Below, in pieces: positions 29,775 to 44,000 of a DNA stretch of 64,000 nt. The notes beneath the pieces were generated by a model. It ran no database searches. It was not told where the DNA came from and was given only the letters and a program-made list of their open reading frames with translations. Numbering within the stretch: the first letter of the stretch is position 1; every line of letters starts with the position of its first letter. Origin of the DNA: Nansenia antarctica. Its lineage: Eukaryota; Chordata; Actinopteri; Argentiniformes; Microstomatidae. Both the position numbers and the translations under genes were made by a program. Location of the stretch: positions 14,965,995 through 15,029,994 of the forward strand of contig OZ022342.1 in assembly GCA_963989245.1 (NCBI GenBank), given 5' to 3'.

Positions 29775-32700
29775 CGAAAGAGAGAGAGAGAGAGAGAGAG
29801 AATCAAGTCAGACAACATAGGGGGTTTCAAATGTTGTAATGGTTGGCTCGGGGAAATGGAACACCAGCCAGAACAATCAGGCTGGGAGCAGTAAGACCTA
29901 CCTTGAAAGCCATGAATTTGTGATAAGGCTTGGGAGCCCAAGCATACACTTCCACCGCATTCTTCATTGCTATCACCAGGAACTTGATCCTCTCATATTT
30001 CACTACATACAAACAACAAAGAGGATTAGAGACATTTATTATGGGATGTTGTCATAAATTATCCACAGTGGCACTGAGGCAAACACATTAACACTGGTGA
30101 ATGACAAGTGAACGGAACAGTAATCCATACAGTGCCACTTATTGACCAAACAACACACCCAGTCCCTTCATCCCTCACTCACCCACTTTGTAGTGAACAC
30201 ATCCTTCCATCTCCCCTACTGTGGTCCAGCCCTGCTTCTTCTCCACCTCGGGGTCATTGTGGAGGATCTTGTTCCGCAGCCAGGCCAGGTAGTACACGCG
30301 GACCTTATTCTTCTTGCCTGGGATAGAGAGAAAGACAGGGGCTTATAAAATGGGCTGAATTGTAATATATGGTGATTGTGATGTACTGGATCCTCAACAG
30401 GTGAAGGCAGCTTGCAGTAACGAGCGCTAATCACCTGATATGGTGATAAGCAGGTTGAGACCCTCGAGGACGTCCATCTGTTGGAACCTGCGGGAGTTGA
30501 TGAGGGGGTACACCTTCCCCTGACCACTACGGTCCAGCAGCTTCAGACCATTCTCTGTGCCCACCAGCAGGTTCACACCTGGGGAATTACACACACACAT
30601 ACACATCACCCTCTTAATGCTGTCAGTCAGGACATAGATGATACATAGTGGGATATGGCACAGTCACTGGTGCTCAGCGCAGGCCAATCGGCATGCCACC
30701 TCACCCCAGAGTGCAGCACAGAGGATCTCAGAGTTGAACCTCTTCTTGTATTTACGGATCTCTGGGGTATCACTGTGGGGGCGTGTGTTGGTGGGGTTCA
30801 CGTTCACCATGGAGCCTTTCCTCACCTCCATCTTCAGCTGCTCGAACCTGGAGCCCAGGCCTGCAGGCAACAGCAGAGAGCAAGAAGTTAAAGAGAGGTG
30901 AGATACCTCCCATTGTTCATTATCTATAAATGCAAGAGGTCTAGAGAGAAATGACAACATTCTGTGAAAGCAACTACAAACTACCTCCTCATTGTGAGAT
31001 ATGTCAATGACTGATTTACAAACAGGAGTAGGAGATGCTGTTAATTGTAAGAGGAGCACTGTAGACTAAAGTCTAGAATAGGGAAATTAACATATGAGAA
31101 CCCTATTTAACTTCTGATGACCAGTTCTACTCACCACCAACAGAAAAGGTCTCCCCTGTGCCCCCTGGTGGTTGGTACATGCCCAGGTCAACAAAGGTGG
31201 TGAAGGAAGACTTGCCAGATGCCTTGACCAGCCCTCTGGACTGATACTGGTAGAGTAGAACAGGACAATGAGAAATTACACCGGGAGGGGCTCAGTCAGC
31301 TGGACAGACATGCATATCAGGGGTGCAAACTGGTGATGGCCCAAATCGCTAGCACTAGCAGTGGTAGATGGTTAGCGCTAGTACTGATGATGGTCTCAGC
31401 GGCGGTCCCAACCTTAACACCCGTATAATTATGTTGAAAACACGTTGCTTACTGTGACTGTCCTCCACACTGTCTAGAATTATACCTAGCTGCATGAGGC
31501 AAAAAGTTATTTCAACAGCAGCGGAGTTTAGCAGACAGGAAGATTAGTTAGAAGAATAGTCATCAATAGTCATGTCATGTGACATGGATGAGACGTAGAC
31601 CCCGCCCCCACCCGAAATATTCTTTTTGCAGATCTACACGATTCACGTGGATGACCTATTTTGAAGTAAAAACAGCTAATTTAGCAGAAAGGTGACAAGT
31701 TTGCACCCCTGCATATGGTAAGACAGACAAACTCACATCATAGACAGAGTCTTTCCCAGGGGAGGAGTGGGAGGCAGAGTCGGTTGGGGAGTGGGAGGGC
31801 TGCACCACGTCTGGCAGGTTGGTGTACCCATTGTGGCTCCGTTTCTCTGGTGTCTGTCAGGCCAGAGGGACAACAACCGGTCACACACACCATACAGCAA
31901 CTCTGGAGCAATCCCCTCTTCCCCCCAGGAGATGACTCACCCTCTGCACCAGCATGGTCTGGTCCCCGTAGCCTCCTGCCTGCTCTCCCTCGCCCCCCTC
32001 CTCCTCCTCGTGAACCACCATGGTGTTGACCGAGTCAGAGTCGGCATCCCGTGGACTAAAATAAAGACAAAAGAGGAAGTGAGGGAGGAAAGAGTGGCAG
32101 GAAATGGGAGTAGATGACAGAGGATGGATGTGCATTGGGCCCAAAAATAAGGGAAGAGAAGAAAAGGGTCAAGGGACAAAGTCTCTCTCTCTCTCACTGA
32201 CCGGTCTGTGGGGCTCTCCTCCTCTTCAGCCCCCTCCCCACTCTCGCTCTCCTCACTGCTCTCACTGCTGTCTGAGGAGGAGGAGTAGTCGTTGGCCTTC
32301 ACTGGGGGCCTCGGCTGTTCCTCAGGACGCTCCTTAGGATACAGACCATGGTCCTGAACAGTCACATACAGAGATTAGGGAAGCGGGGAGCACTGTTCTC
32401 CCAGCAGGAGACATTATGAAAGACAGGATGCAGGTTGCCTGTTTCCCAGAGACTAAATCTATGTTTCCATAAAGAAATATAAAGAAAGAAAAAATGCCAC
32501 ACACCGGCATTCTTGTTTGCGCCACAATAATATTTACGCACTGTGTACAACACATACACACATACTAACCTCTCCTATAGCTCTCTTGTAACTCTTTGCA
32601 TTGGAGGAAGGAGTGGACAAACAGACATGAGTGGTGTAGGAGGGAGGAGGAGAGAAAGAGAAGGAGTGGAATAGGAATAAGAAAGAGTGCAGGGAAAACG

Positions 32701-34836
32701 GTGCGAGCCGCAGGCACAGAGGATGAGAACAGAGAACAAGAGAGAGAAACTAAGTTAGTGCAGGTGTCAACTTCCAAGAAAAGATCAGTTGTAGAGATTG
32801 GGGAGTGGGAGCAGTAGCACAACTGTAGAGTGAAGACAGAAATATCTTCTCTGTAAGTGTCAACCTACAAGAACCCTGCAAATCCTAACATGCCTCATTT
32901 TCCTGCATGGCTGATAGGCTTAAAAAACAACAATGTCAATTGTTTGTTGACCAGCTGAGTCAACATAGAACATGTTAAGATGAGCATCAGGGATTCATGC
33001 ACTTTTCAATAAGGCAGAGGGTTCTTTACAGAAGAAGGGCACTTACAGCAGGGCGACTGGGGCGGGACGAGGTGCGAGACTCCCCTGGCTTGTGGCGTCC
33101 TTCATGAACTAGTATGGGGGAGTCCATTTTCGAAGAGCCTGAAACCAATGTTAGTGTTGATAGTCCTGCTCTATTGATACATTACAGGTGACCATGCAAA
33201 AATGAAATCATCAGAGAGACGAAGAGACACTTACTGAGTATCCGGTGCCTCTCTAGAGAGCCTGTCTGGGGCAGGTTTGATATGACACTCATGCTATCTC
33301 CTCTCTCCCAGCGGTCGTTGCGGCTGAGGTCCGGGTTGCTGCCACAGGTATGAGAACAGATGAATCTTTTGGTGGAAGAACTTTTTTTCCCCTGAGTGAC
33401 TCATTATCATTTATCTGTCTGGTCGTGGTTAGAATGGACAAACTGGGCTTTGTTACCTGGCTCTAACTGGATGTCTGATGCTAGAGGAGAGGTTTGTGTT
33501 GAGAGCTGTGGCAATGGATGCCGTCCTCTGGGGTATCTGAGAAAGATAGAGACATTACATGTTACCATACACACCTAGAGGCTCTTTAGTCAATATTCAA
33601 ACACAGGCCCTTTATCCACGCTTGATCAAAGTACTGTAAATCGTTTTTATACCTATTCTGCTTCATTTGTCATCCTCTGATAAAACAGGTAAGATAAATG
33701 GGTATATATATTGGTATATAGAGCTCTCAGGTCTTTTGATGCTGTTTTTTTCTGTGTACCACATGTACAAAAGAAGAGATTTGGTGAGGCTGCATTCTCA
33801 TTTTATGCACCCAAATTGTGGAATGCACTGCCAGTTTACATTAGGGATGCAATCTCAGCAAATATGTTCAAGTCAAGACTAAAAACCCATCTTTTTAATA
33901 TTGCCTTTAAATTACTAAATAATAAAATTATGATTATATAATGATTGGAGCACTTTGAGCTGCAACGTTTGCAGGAAAAGTGCTATACAAATAAAAAGTT
34001 ATTATTATCATTATTATTATTTCACCTATTCACCTTCTCAGATCAGGTAAAAGATTCAAACAGGAGAGGCATTAGGACACAGCCCTTGACAAACCTAAAC
34101 AAAAGTGAAATCTATCCTAATAATTAGATAAGGGGAGCGTGGGGGGTGTGTCTCACTTTGGGCGGCTGCTCAATCTCTGGCAGGCGGATCCAGGGGCCAC
34201 GCTCTTCCCTCATTGGCCGAGGCTGTGGCGCAGGGCTCTCTGAGGTGGGGTCAGAGTTCTGGCGGACCAGCTCCCTGGAGTGGATAGGGCGGGGAGTAGG
34301 GGTGGGGGAGGGGTCCTGGGTAGGGAAGGCGGACATGGTCTTAGTGGGCTGGTCGCACAGGGACTGGGAGCGGGGAACAGGGGCAGCATAGGGCTTCAGC
34401 GGGACCAAGTGGGCCATCTGGAACTGCAGTGGGCAGCAGCCAGGGAGGAGGGAGGTGTTGAGGAAAGATTGAGAAGGGCAGAGAAGGCAAGCATAAAAGT
34501 GTGGAAAAGGAGGGGGGGTGGGAATTGTGTGTCCAGGTTGAGAGATATGTTGTGTATTGAAACGAGGACATAAGATAATAAGAGGGGAGGAGGAGAAGAT
34601 GGGTTGATCCAGGAGGAGGAGAAAAAGAAGGGAAAGAAGATTGAAAGTAAATTAAGATTGTTAGAACAGGAGTCTCAGATAATGCTGCTCAAGAAAGGAA
34701 GACATCAATCTTTGATACCACAGTGTCCACTCTGCTTAAGGCAGCAACTCATTCTAATTTCTACACTACAATTTCTAATATTCTTTTGACAACGGCGGAG
34801 ACCCATGCAACCACAAACAAACGAAAAACCAACATG

Positions 34837-34881
<45 letters not shown>

Positions 34882-37800
34882 TGCCCTGCCCTCCCTGAGG
34901 TTCAACAGGCCTCTGCATAGGCGGGGTCTGTGCAGCCTGGACCCCTCCTGACTGGCTGATGGAGTCCGAGTGTGATTGGATGGCAGTGTCGGAGACAGTG
35001 GTGCAGATTTTGGGGGAGCCCTGTCTGTTGAGCTTACTGCGCTCCTCCACCTGGTACAGAGGAGGGGGAGAGAGGAGTAAGAGAGATCTCAATCACACTG
35101 TGACATGTAGGTTATTTACAGTGTATAAGTCAGGGCTTTTGGCACTAGGTCTTTCACAGTTGCAGGTGTGTTGAAGGACTACCTCGCGGGCCCAGGCAGG
35201 CTTGTTGTTGGGCTCCATGTTCTTGCTGTAGTGGTACAGCTGGGGCTTCTTGTCCTGCTGCTGCTGCTGCAGGGACACCAGGTAGGCATGCTCCTGCTGC
35301 AGCTGCCTCTGCAGACGTTCTGACTGCCTCTGTTCCTCCAGCTGCTTGCGCTTATATTCCTGCATGCACACACGCACACGCACACGCACACGCACACGCA
35401 CACCCTGTCAGAGCTACATAGCTGAGCTGGACAAGACACCACCACACTGCCGTTTAACATGCCCAAACAAAGACACATCCCCACAAACGAACAAGAAGAC
35501 AAGCAGGGAATAGCCTACACAAATGATGGCCTTATTCTCACGAAACATCATAACGGTTTGTAAAAACAAACAACTCGTTTTTTTTCTTTTCCCAAATTAA
35601 GGTAATACTCTGAGGGAACATGCAGTACATGTTAGTGCAGGGTGTCAAACAGGAGTGTTTGTCGTCTCTAGTGGTGAGAGGTATGAAGGCCAGGAACGGG
35701 AGCATAAGGTACAGTAGACACGGCAGGGAGGGGAGAGGGATGAGGGGGAGAGGACTGCAGGAGAAAGGATGAAACAGTTACCATGAGCAGTGCCTGCTCC
35801 TGAAGCAGCTGCTGCTGAAGGATTTCTAACTGGCGCTGCTCTTCCTCTAACTTATGTCTTATAAACTCCTGAAGAGAGAGGTTGAGGAGTAAGGAGAGAG
35901 AAAAAACGGTAAAGAAGAGGACAGAGAGAAATAGGCCCCAATGTAGGGGGGAAATTACGAAAACTGTGGAGTGTCATACACTGTTATAGCTGTGTTATAG
36001 TGGTAATATTTTAGTCTGCTTACAAACCATAACTGTTCATCGTCAGCAGGTGGTACTCAAGACTCATGTAATCACGACTAAAAGCAAAGCTGAGACATTT
36101 TTGCCTTCGTTCTCTACTACCAAGACTCTACCATGATTATATCACATAGAAAAGAAACATTTCATGTTAGTTATCAGGATGAAAGTGAACAGTAGTTTTT
36201 ATATGATTATTCAATCAGTATCGTATGGTGATTGTGGTAATAACGTCAGTCACTGCGTTACTAAGGTAGAGCGGAAACAGAGCATTAGAGACGCAGAAAC
36301 TGAGCTCACCCACAGAAACCTCATCTCTGAATAAATACACTAATTTAGATCCCTGCTGCCATGGCAACATGCTCATGGACATTCCACAGCCAGAGTGACT
36401 TGCAGTGGGTTGCAGACAGCCACACCCACAAATCTGCTCGATTGGCTGATTGCGGCAGTGTGCTTCTTGTGGTTGGTTACCTGCTCCCTCTCGGCCAGCC
36501 TCCTATCCTCCTCCCTCCTCATATCGTCAAGTCTCCGGTGGGGGCCTTTTTCTTGCTGTCTCACCATCTCTCGCTCTTTCCTCTGTTGCTGGAAAAGAGG
36601 GATGACAGGAGAGAGAGTGAGTGTGTGTGAGCATGGAGGCATCAATGTTGTTCTAATGGATATCTTGCCTTGGAGCAAAACCCCTTTTATTTTACTGTTA
36701 CTAAGAGCGTATCTGAAAGGAGAAAACTAAAAAGAGAGGGAGGTGGGGGATTTAAGTCGTGAGTCACATGTACTACCATCCAGTGCAGCCCATATCCTCT
36801 TCCGAGACTGTGTTGCTAAGTGATTCAAACACTTGGCCAGTTGTTAATTTAATTGGTATCACCCTGAATAGTGTTAAGCCGCAGTTTGAAAAGAAACTTC
36901 TGTATCCCTCTGTATTAAAACAACTCTCCTCAGAGAAGCTGGCTGTTTGTTATACAAATAGACAGACACATGTTTAACACATTCAAAACGTCCCTTCCCT
37001 TCTGTTGTTGCCAATTAACGAAGAAGATTCAGCTGTACTGTACATTAGGGGTGTAACAGTTCACAAAGATTCCGGTTCGGTACGTACCTCGGTTTTTAAG
37101 TCACGGTTCGGTACGTTTTCGGTATAGCAGGGTAACAATTATCATAAAACATATATATATATAAAAGTATTATTATAATTAAACAATGGTTTACTGAACT
37201 CTCTTAAATAAAATAAAGTCTGTCAATACTGCAGCAACCAGCTGCAACCTACTAATAAACAATACAATTTACTGAAAAGTAAATAAAAAAGAAATATTCT
37301 CGCAAATAAATAAAAACGAATAAATCCATTGAGGTGCAGCATTTAGAAAATGTACTGTACTAGCACTAGTATAAGTTACATTTACTGAAAAGTAAAACAA
37401 AATGAATATTCTCTCAAATAATAAAAAAATAAAATAAAATAAACATCCATTAAGGTGCAGCATTTATGCACTGTACTTCACATTAGGACTTGCCAGCTTC
37501 TACTGACATTCATTGTATTTTCATATTTTTCTTTATAAGGGCTGGTATGACTTCCTGGCTGAAATGCGGACGAGAGGGACGTAACGACGCTCCATTACTT
37601 TCAACATTTATTTTGATAAACCCTGCGAGATAAAAAAAAAAAATCCAGCCTTATTTTGATAACTCTCACGAGGCTAAAGGCAGTTCGTCTGCGTACTTGC
37701 CTACACCACCTATTTGGGTCACTTGCTCGGCTCGCTTTATTTTTATTTTATTCTTTTTATTTCATGCCAACAGTGGGAGGATAGATGCCAGGGGTGGAAA

Positions 37801-40800
37801 CGCATATAACTGGACCCTTGGCCATCGCTTGTCTGAATTGCGCCCAAATCAGAGAGACAATGGAGGGTGCTAGCCTCCGGTCGTCCTCTCTCGGGCCTCA
37901 CCGTGATAACAGATCTGGTATATATCAAGTGTTTTAATAGCCATGCCAACATTTCAAATGTTTGGTGTCTCAAACAATATACTACAGGGTGAGACTAGAA
38001 AGCCCAGCTCATACTGTACTTATACGCAATAGTGATAGGATATTAAAATAGGATATGTACAGTTATGAAATGATAATTACAGTATGGGAGAACTTGGTGA
38101 TTGTAAGCATAATACTAGTTAACTCAATTAGACATATTGCTAGTAACAATAAACAGACGGAAGAGCGCAGGACACACTGTGTTGTTGGCCTGAGTAAACA
38201 CAGTTGAAGTGAGGGAATGACTGGAAATGCCACTGGTGCACACTGCGTAAACATATCACAAATGTAAGTAATCTAGCTAAGTAAGCAAGCTAGCTAACTA
38301 TGAGTGGAAATTAAGTAGTATCCAGTTGTGGAATTATATATTCATCACTACTTTGTGATGATGTGATGTGGGTTAACTAGCCAACTCCGTAACATTAGCA
38401 GAGAGAACCAAAATAACCAAGCCTTAGACGAGAAACTACTCGCTGTGATTGGTTCACTTGTTCCACGTGAAAACGTCTTGCGTCAGACATACGTAACACT
38501 TTACATGCTGGACCAGGCAATCTTCATGCTTCTGTTCACAACTAAGACTTCCCTGCATTTTCCATGGAATTACACACGGTCTTGACCAGGGAAATTGCCT
38601 GAGCCTATTTCCCTTGAAATTCCGTTCACACATGCATCTTATCAGGTAAATTCCATGGAATTGAATGGGAAAGCTCTTATGTGTGAATGGGGTTTATGAG
38701 TCCATGCTTGACTTAACTTAACATTAGACTGAGGGGTGCTGAAATGTGTGCATTCAGTGAATTATTTGTGTTGGCACTGAAAACAATCTATTATTACAAA
38801 ATAAGGCATTAAAACAACCAATACCCAAGAGCAACAATTTAAATAGACAGTTTTTCTGTTAAATCCTATTGACAAGCTTATGCCAAATCATTATCTCCTG
38901 TTGTAGTAGTGCATCTCATGGTGCCTGTACTTATGGTACAGTGAATGTACTTGTGTTTGACAACAATGCACATACAGTAAGATCTTGGTAACGGTCCATT
39001 ATAGCCAGACATTTGTAAGACGGTGTGATGTATACAGGGCTTAAAGTGGGAAAAAATCCTGTGCCTGAAACTTTTTTTGGGGGAGGGGGGTCACAAACTG
39101 ATCAAATCACTTATGGCCAAACTGATTGCATCACTTATTAAGCCACTATCACTATAACAATAGATCAATAGATCTCCATCAAGTAGAATACTGATGACTA
39201 GTGACCAGTCATGCATGAGGGCTGACGAGTTGGCGATGTTTACTTTCCTGCTGGCTAGGTGTTGTGTTGTTACTTTGGCCAGATCATCATCAAAAGATCG
39301 AACAAGGACATTGAGGATTTTGTCCATGTTAAGATTAGTAGCTTCGTCGATATTCTTTGAAAACGTTGCTTTTTTAAGCTTTTCACACAGCCGTTTTTTA
39401 AATTCCGGAGCAAGGCCATGTGTGTTAAATAGCTGGCGTGCTTATTGGAAACGGACAGCTTTGTCAGTGCATTTTTGTCTTCTGATAGCTTCTTGCACAA
39501 ATCGACGAGTGGCTGAGCCATTGTGAAAGACAGATCATGTTCAGCTATAAACGCGCACACTCGGATCTTTTGCTCGCAAACACGGTCGGTCATTGAAGAT
39601 ACCTGTCGCCGTCGCTCCCGGCAAGGTTGTTGTATGAGCAAGCGCTCGAACCGAAGCTTGGTGACCGGGATCTGAGGCATGTCGAGCAATAACCTTCTTC
39701 CCACTACTATACTATATATACTGTATGTATATATATACTATACAGTGTTTCCTCCAGGAATTTTTACCATGGTGGCGGGTAGCGCGTGCGCGCGTGCACG
39801 CGCATGAAACGCGCACGCGCTCAAAACAACGACGTCATTTCAGCCAAAACTCGAAAATAAAATGTTTTCCTGTAAATTAAAAACAAGGGTAGTCCGTCCG
39901 TCCCTCTCTGGAATGGAATGGAATGGACTTTATTTCTCATTGCTACAGTACAGGTACCAGACAACGAAATGGTCCATTAAATAAAATGACACGGTTCAAA
40001 TGTTCACGCAGGCAGTCCGGCTCTCACACATACTGGCAGCGTCCCGGTCTGACTTAGCTCTCGTTTGTGCACGGCTTTCTTTCTTTCCTTCCTTCCTTCC
40101 TTCCTTTATGTGAAGTGGCCGGTCCCGGGCACAGCTGCCTCGCATCCGCTCAACGAGCCCGGCGGTTCGGTGCTGCGCTGATTAGCGGATGCGGGACAGC
40201 TGTGTGAGCGGATCGCTCCATCTCTCATCTTGATGAAGATGAATGATCTTTATTGTCATTGTAACAGGTACAACGTAATTTAAATGAGGAATCACAAAAC
40301 AGTTTTGCAAGCGCGTCGCTTCGCGCTTGTGGGTGTGTCTAGCGCTGTGAAGGTCTGAAAAGCGGCCTAAATCTTTTTTTTTTTTTTTTGGTTGAGAAAT
40401 CTGCATGGTGGCGGAGGAAATTCGATGAAATGCATGTAGAGGAAACACTGCTATAGTATATACTATACTGCCGTAGACGAGTTTCTTTGAGGCACCACGT
40501 CCATAAGGCTTCCCGTCACTACTCTCCTCTATCCATGCCCAGCGCCATTTATTCCTTACTCCTCGTTCTAGTATAGCTGTGTCTTCGCCATGTTTAAGAA
40601 ACTTGGCTTCCATTTTAATAGACTCTTACTAAAGTTAGCGAGATAGCGGGCTGCTAAAAGCGAACGTCTCTACAAGCTAACATTACACTCATTCAAACTT
40701 CTTAAGGCCCGCCCCACTACTCTGCCTCCGATTGGCTAGAAGTCGTTGGTTGGCTTGAGCAATGTGATACCATTGGTAGGCGGAACTGTCTCTTTGCTGA

Positions 40801-41019
40801 AGATGACTCTTTAAATTACGATGTAAACAAATAGCATGTGATTATTTAATTGTTTGCTCAAAATTCCCCCACGCCGGAAATCCGTCACCTTGCCGGAGAA
40901 CTTTAAGCCCTGTGTATACATAGCTGGTTGAAAGGCTGGTGACCCAAGGTGGGATAAAGTCAGCTAAACCAGGTTGAACAGGATTCAAGGGCAAATCCTT
41001 GATCACAACTGTGAGAGAG

Positions 41020-41085
<66 letters not shown>

Positions 41086-44000
41086 TACTACCTCTTCCAG
41101 ACGGCGGCGCTGCTCTTTCTGCTCCTCAATGCGTTTCTGGCGGTCATGCAGCAACTGTCTCTTGTGTTCCTCAGGGTCCCTGCGCTGGGCAGCTAGCTGG
41201 GCCTGCTGTCTCTTCAGAGCCTCCGAGCGCTCCTTATTCTCCTGCTGCAGCCGCAGGAAGTCCCGCCTCAATGTTGACTCGCCAGGCACGTTCAGGATAG
41301 AGCTACTGAACAGACACACACAGGGAGAGGTTAGAGGAGGAGGAGGAGGAGGAGGGGGGGTTGCAGTGAAGTGGAGAGACTGTGCCAGTCATCTCAGGAC
41401 AATGGCCTCATACTACATGGAGATGGGGCCACAGAGTGTGTCGTTACCTGGACTCCCTCTCATCTCCACGATTTTCATCCTCCTCGTCACTGCCACTGTA
41501 CTCATACTCGGTCTCCTCTAGAGACAAGGAAGAGAGAGAGAAGAGAGAAAGCAGATGAATGGGATAGCATTGTAGCAGTAACAGTACAGAGAACATTAAT
41601 TTATCATGACTATGATGGCCCTATCATACACACCCCACCATTTCTATGCACATAGAAATACAGAATAGACAAAATATAGAGAATAGCTCATGCCCAACCA
41701 AAAACCACAGAGCCCTGCAGCCTTCAGGCCCGTCTCTCACCCTTCTCTCCCCTCTTCTTGCGTGTGCGGTCGATGTGGTCTTTGAGTTGAATGCGAACCT
41801 GGCGCTCGGTAGGTTGGTCCCGGATGAAGGAGTGCTTCAGAAGCTGCTCTGTGGACGGTCGACTGGTGTACGTCTTCACCAAGCAGCCTTCTATAAAGTC
41901 TATGAACTTCTTTGACCTGGGGCAGGGGGGGGGGTTAATGAAGGGAAGAGTCTGGTGAGGCAGGGGGGTGGAGTAAAAGGTGTCTGGAGGAAAAATGGGA
42001 CAGTTGGTGGGGTGCATGGTTTTTGGGTGCTGGGTTCTAACCACCAGGAGGCCCGATTTTCTCCTGTTGGCCACGTGTAATTGGGAAGCATAACTATTCC
42101 TAAATGAGAGTGCCCAGAGAAAGAGAAAGAGAGCGAGGAGAGGAGCAGGACAGGTCTGTGTGCATGGGACAGTGAAATAAGAGACAAAAAGAGAGCTTAA
42201 GTTCCCAAATCTAAATTGGAAATGTACAGTGATGCCCCTTTGTCCACAACACGTCAGCTAGCAAATCACTTTGCTTCAATTGAACAGAAAGACATGTGGA
42301 ATGCAACAGTAGTGTTGTATTGATTAGGGATGCACCGAAGGTTCGGCCACCGAATGTATTCGGCCGAATAATAGCAAAAAAAAGCCCATTCGGTATTCGG
42401 ACGAATGTGTGAAAAGACTGAATGTTTACCGCCGAATAGTAGCAGGGTTTTTACCGCATAGAGAATTATGAGGCGTCCGTCTCCGTCATTTCTTGCCGCC
42501 TCCAGCTCTCGACAAAACTCTGACGGTAAATACGACCGTTGCGCTCGGTCGATTTATGTCATTTCTAACTGCAATTGTGGAATTGCGCCGACGTGGTGGC
42601 CGGGGCGCTATTTACCCCTACCCTGGTGGTGGCGCTGTTTTCAATCGCTGAAAAGTTCTATTGAACAGACAGCCAACAATAGATTTTGGACTGACATGGT
42701 ACTACTGTCATTAACAAGGACTGACATGGTACTACTGTCATTAACAAGGACTGACATGGTACTACTGTCATTAACAAGGACTGACATGGTACTACTGTCC
42801 TTAACAAGGACTGACATGGTACTACTGTCATTAACAAGGACTGACATGGTACTACTGTCATTAACAACCTGACATGGTACTACTGTCATTAACAAGGACT
42901 GACATGGTACTACTGTCATTAACAAGGACTGACATGGTACTACTGTCATTAACAAGGACTGACATGGTACTACTGTCATTAACAAGGACTGACATGGTAC
43001 TACTGTCATTAACAAGGACTGACATGGTACTACTGTCATTAACAAGGACTGACATGGTACTACTGTCATTAACAAGGACTGACATGGTACTATTGTCATT
43101 AAGGACTAACAAACTTTCTCGGTCATAACACCTCATTTTGTGCCAGGAAAAAACCCTGAGTAGACGTGCCCTGACAATGGGAGAGACAAGGTCACAAGGT
43201 TATTGTGGTTTGTTGGTATAGCCTAATGTCTGCTGGAATGTTCAATAAAAGTGATCAATATAATCTTTCTTTGAAAAGCCAAGAATTTTGAATTCGGTGC
43301 ATCCCTAGTATTGATCATTGCATATTCGTATGAACAGTCAAAACATATGATTATTAGTTGACTCTCTAAGATTATAGTTAGGCATCCTGTAGTACAGTAT
43401 TCAATTATACTTCCTCTAGTACAGTATTTGAAATGGGACTACTCAGCTGGTCTTGGATGTAAATAGTTGAGTAAAGCACAGGGCTAGGAATCCTAACACT
43501 GCAGGGAGAGGGAGGGGGGGCAGGCCAGAAGAAAATAGCTATGTCCTAAAATAAAGCTGAAGTTTCAGGAAAAAGAACAGTGGGAAAAACATGCACTCAC
43601 CACTTCTTGGACTTGAGCTTGGGGGGGGGGTTCCTCGGGATGAGGAAGAGAGCTCTCATGGGGTGCATGTCACACAGAGCTACATACAGGAAGATGGAGA
43701 CATGGGTATTATGGATTTATGAAACACATACACAAAATGTCAAAACAACATGTGAGAAAATTTGGCTTCATTTACAAGACAGCATGATGCTTTTTGGCGT
43801 GCTCATATTCATTTTAATAATGAATCTACTGTATGTATATACCGGTATTGAACAACAGGCATATTACGTCTCACACAGTGATTAAATCAACAGTCAGGCC
43901 TATCACATGTACTGTATGTGTCATTCAATACACAATGAGCAATTGTTCCTATAAGCAAGAAATCAATCCGTAGCCTTGTTGCTTCATTGTGTGTGTGTGT

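Noticed and set aside
42691..43104. CRISPR-like array of regular 30-bp repeats
   Set aside because: The units are contiguous with no unique spacers, the genome is vertebrate, and the array lies inside a hAT element. It is a minisatellite.
42468..43136. Open frames of repeated peptide (MVLLSLTRTD and similar) in several frames
   Set aside because: They are open only because the repeat unit is 30 bp, a multiple of three, with no stop. There is no homology or gene context.
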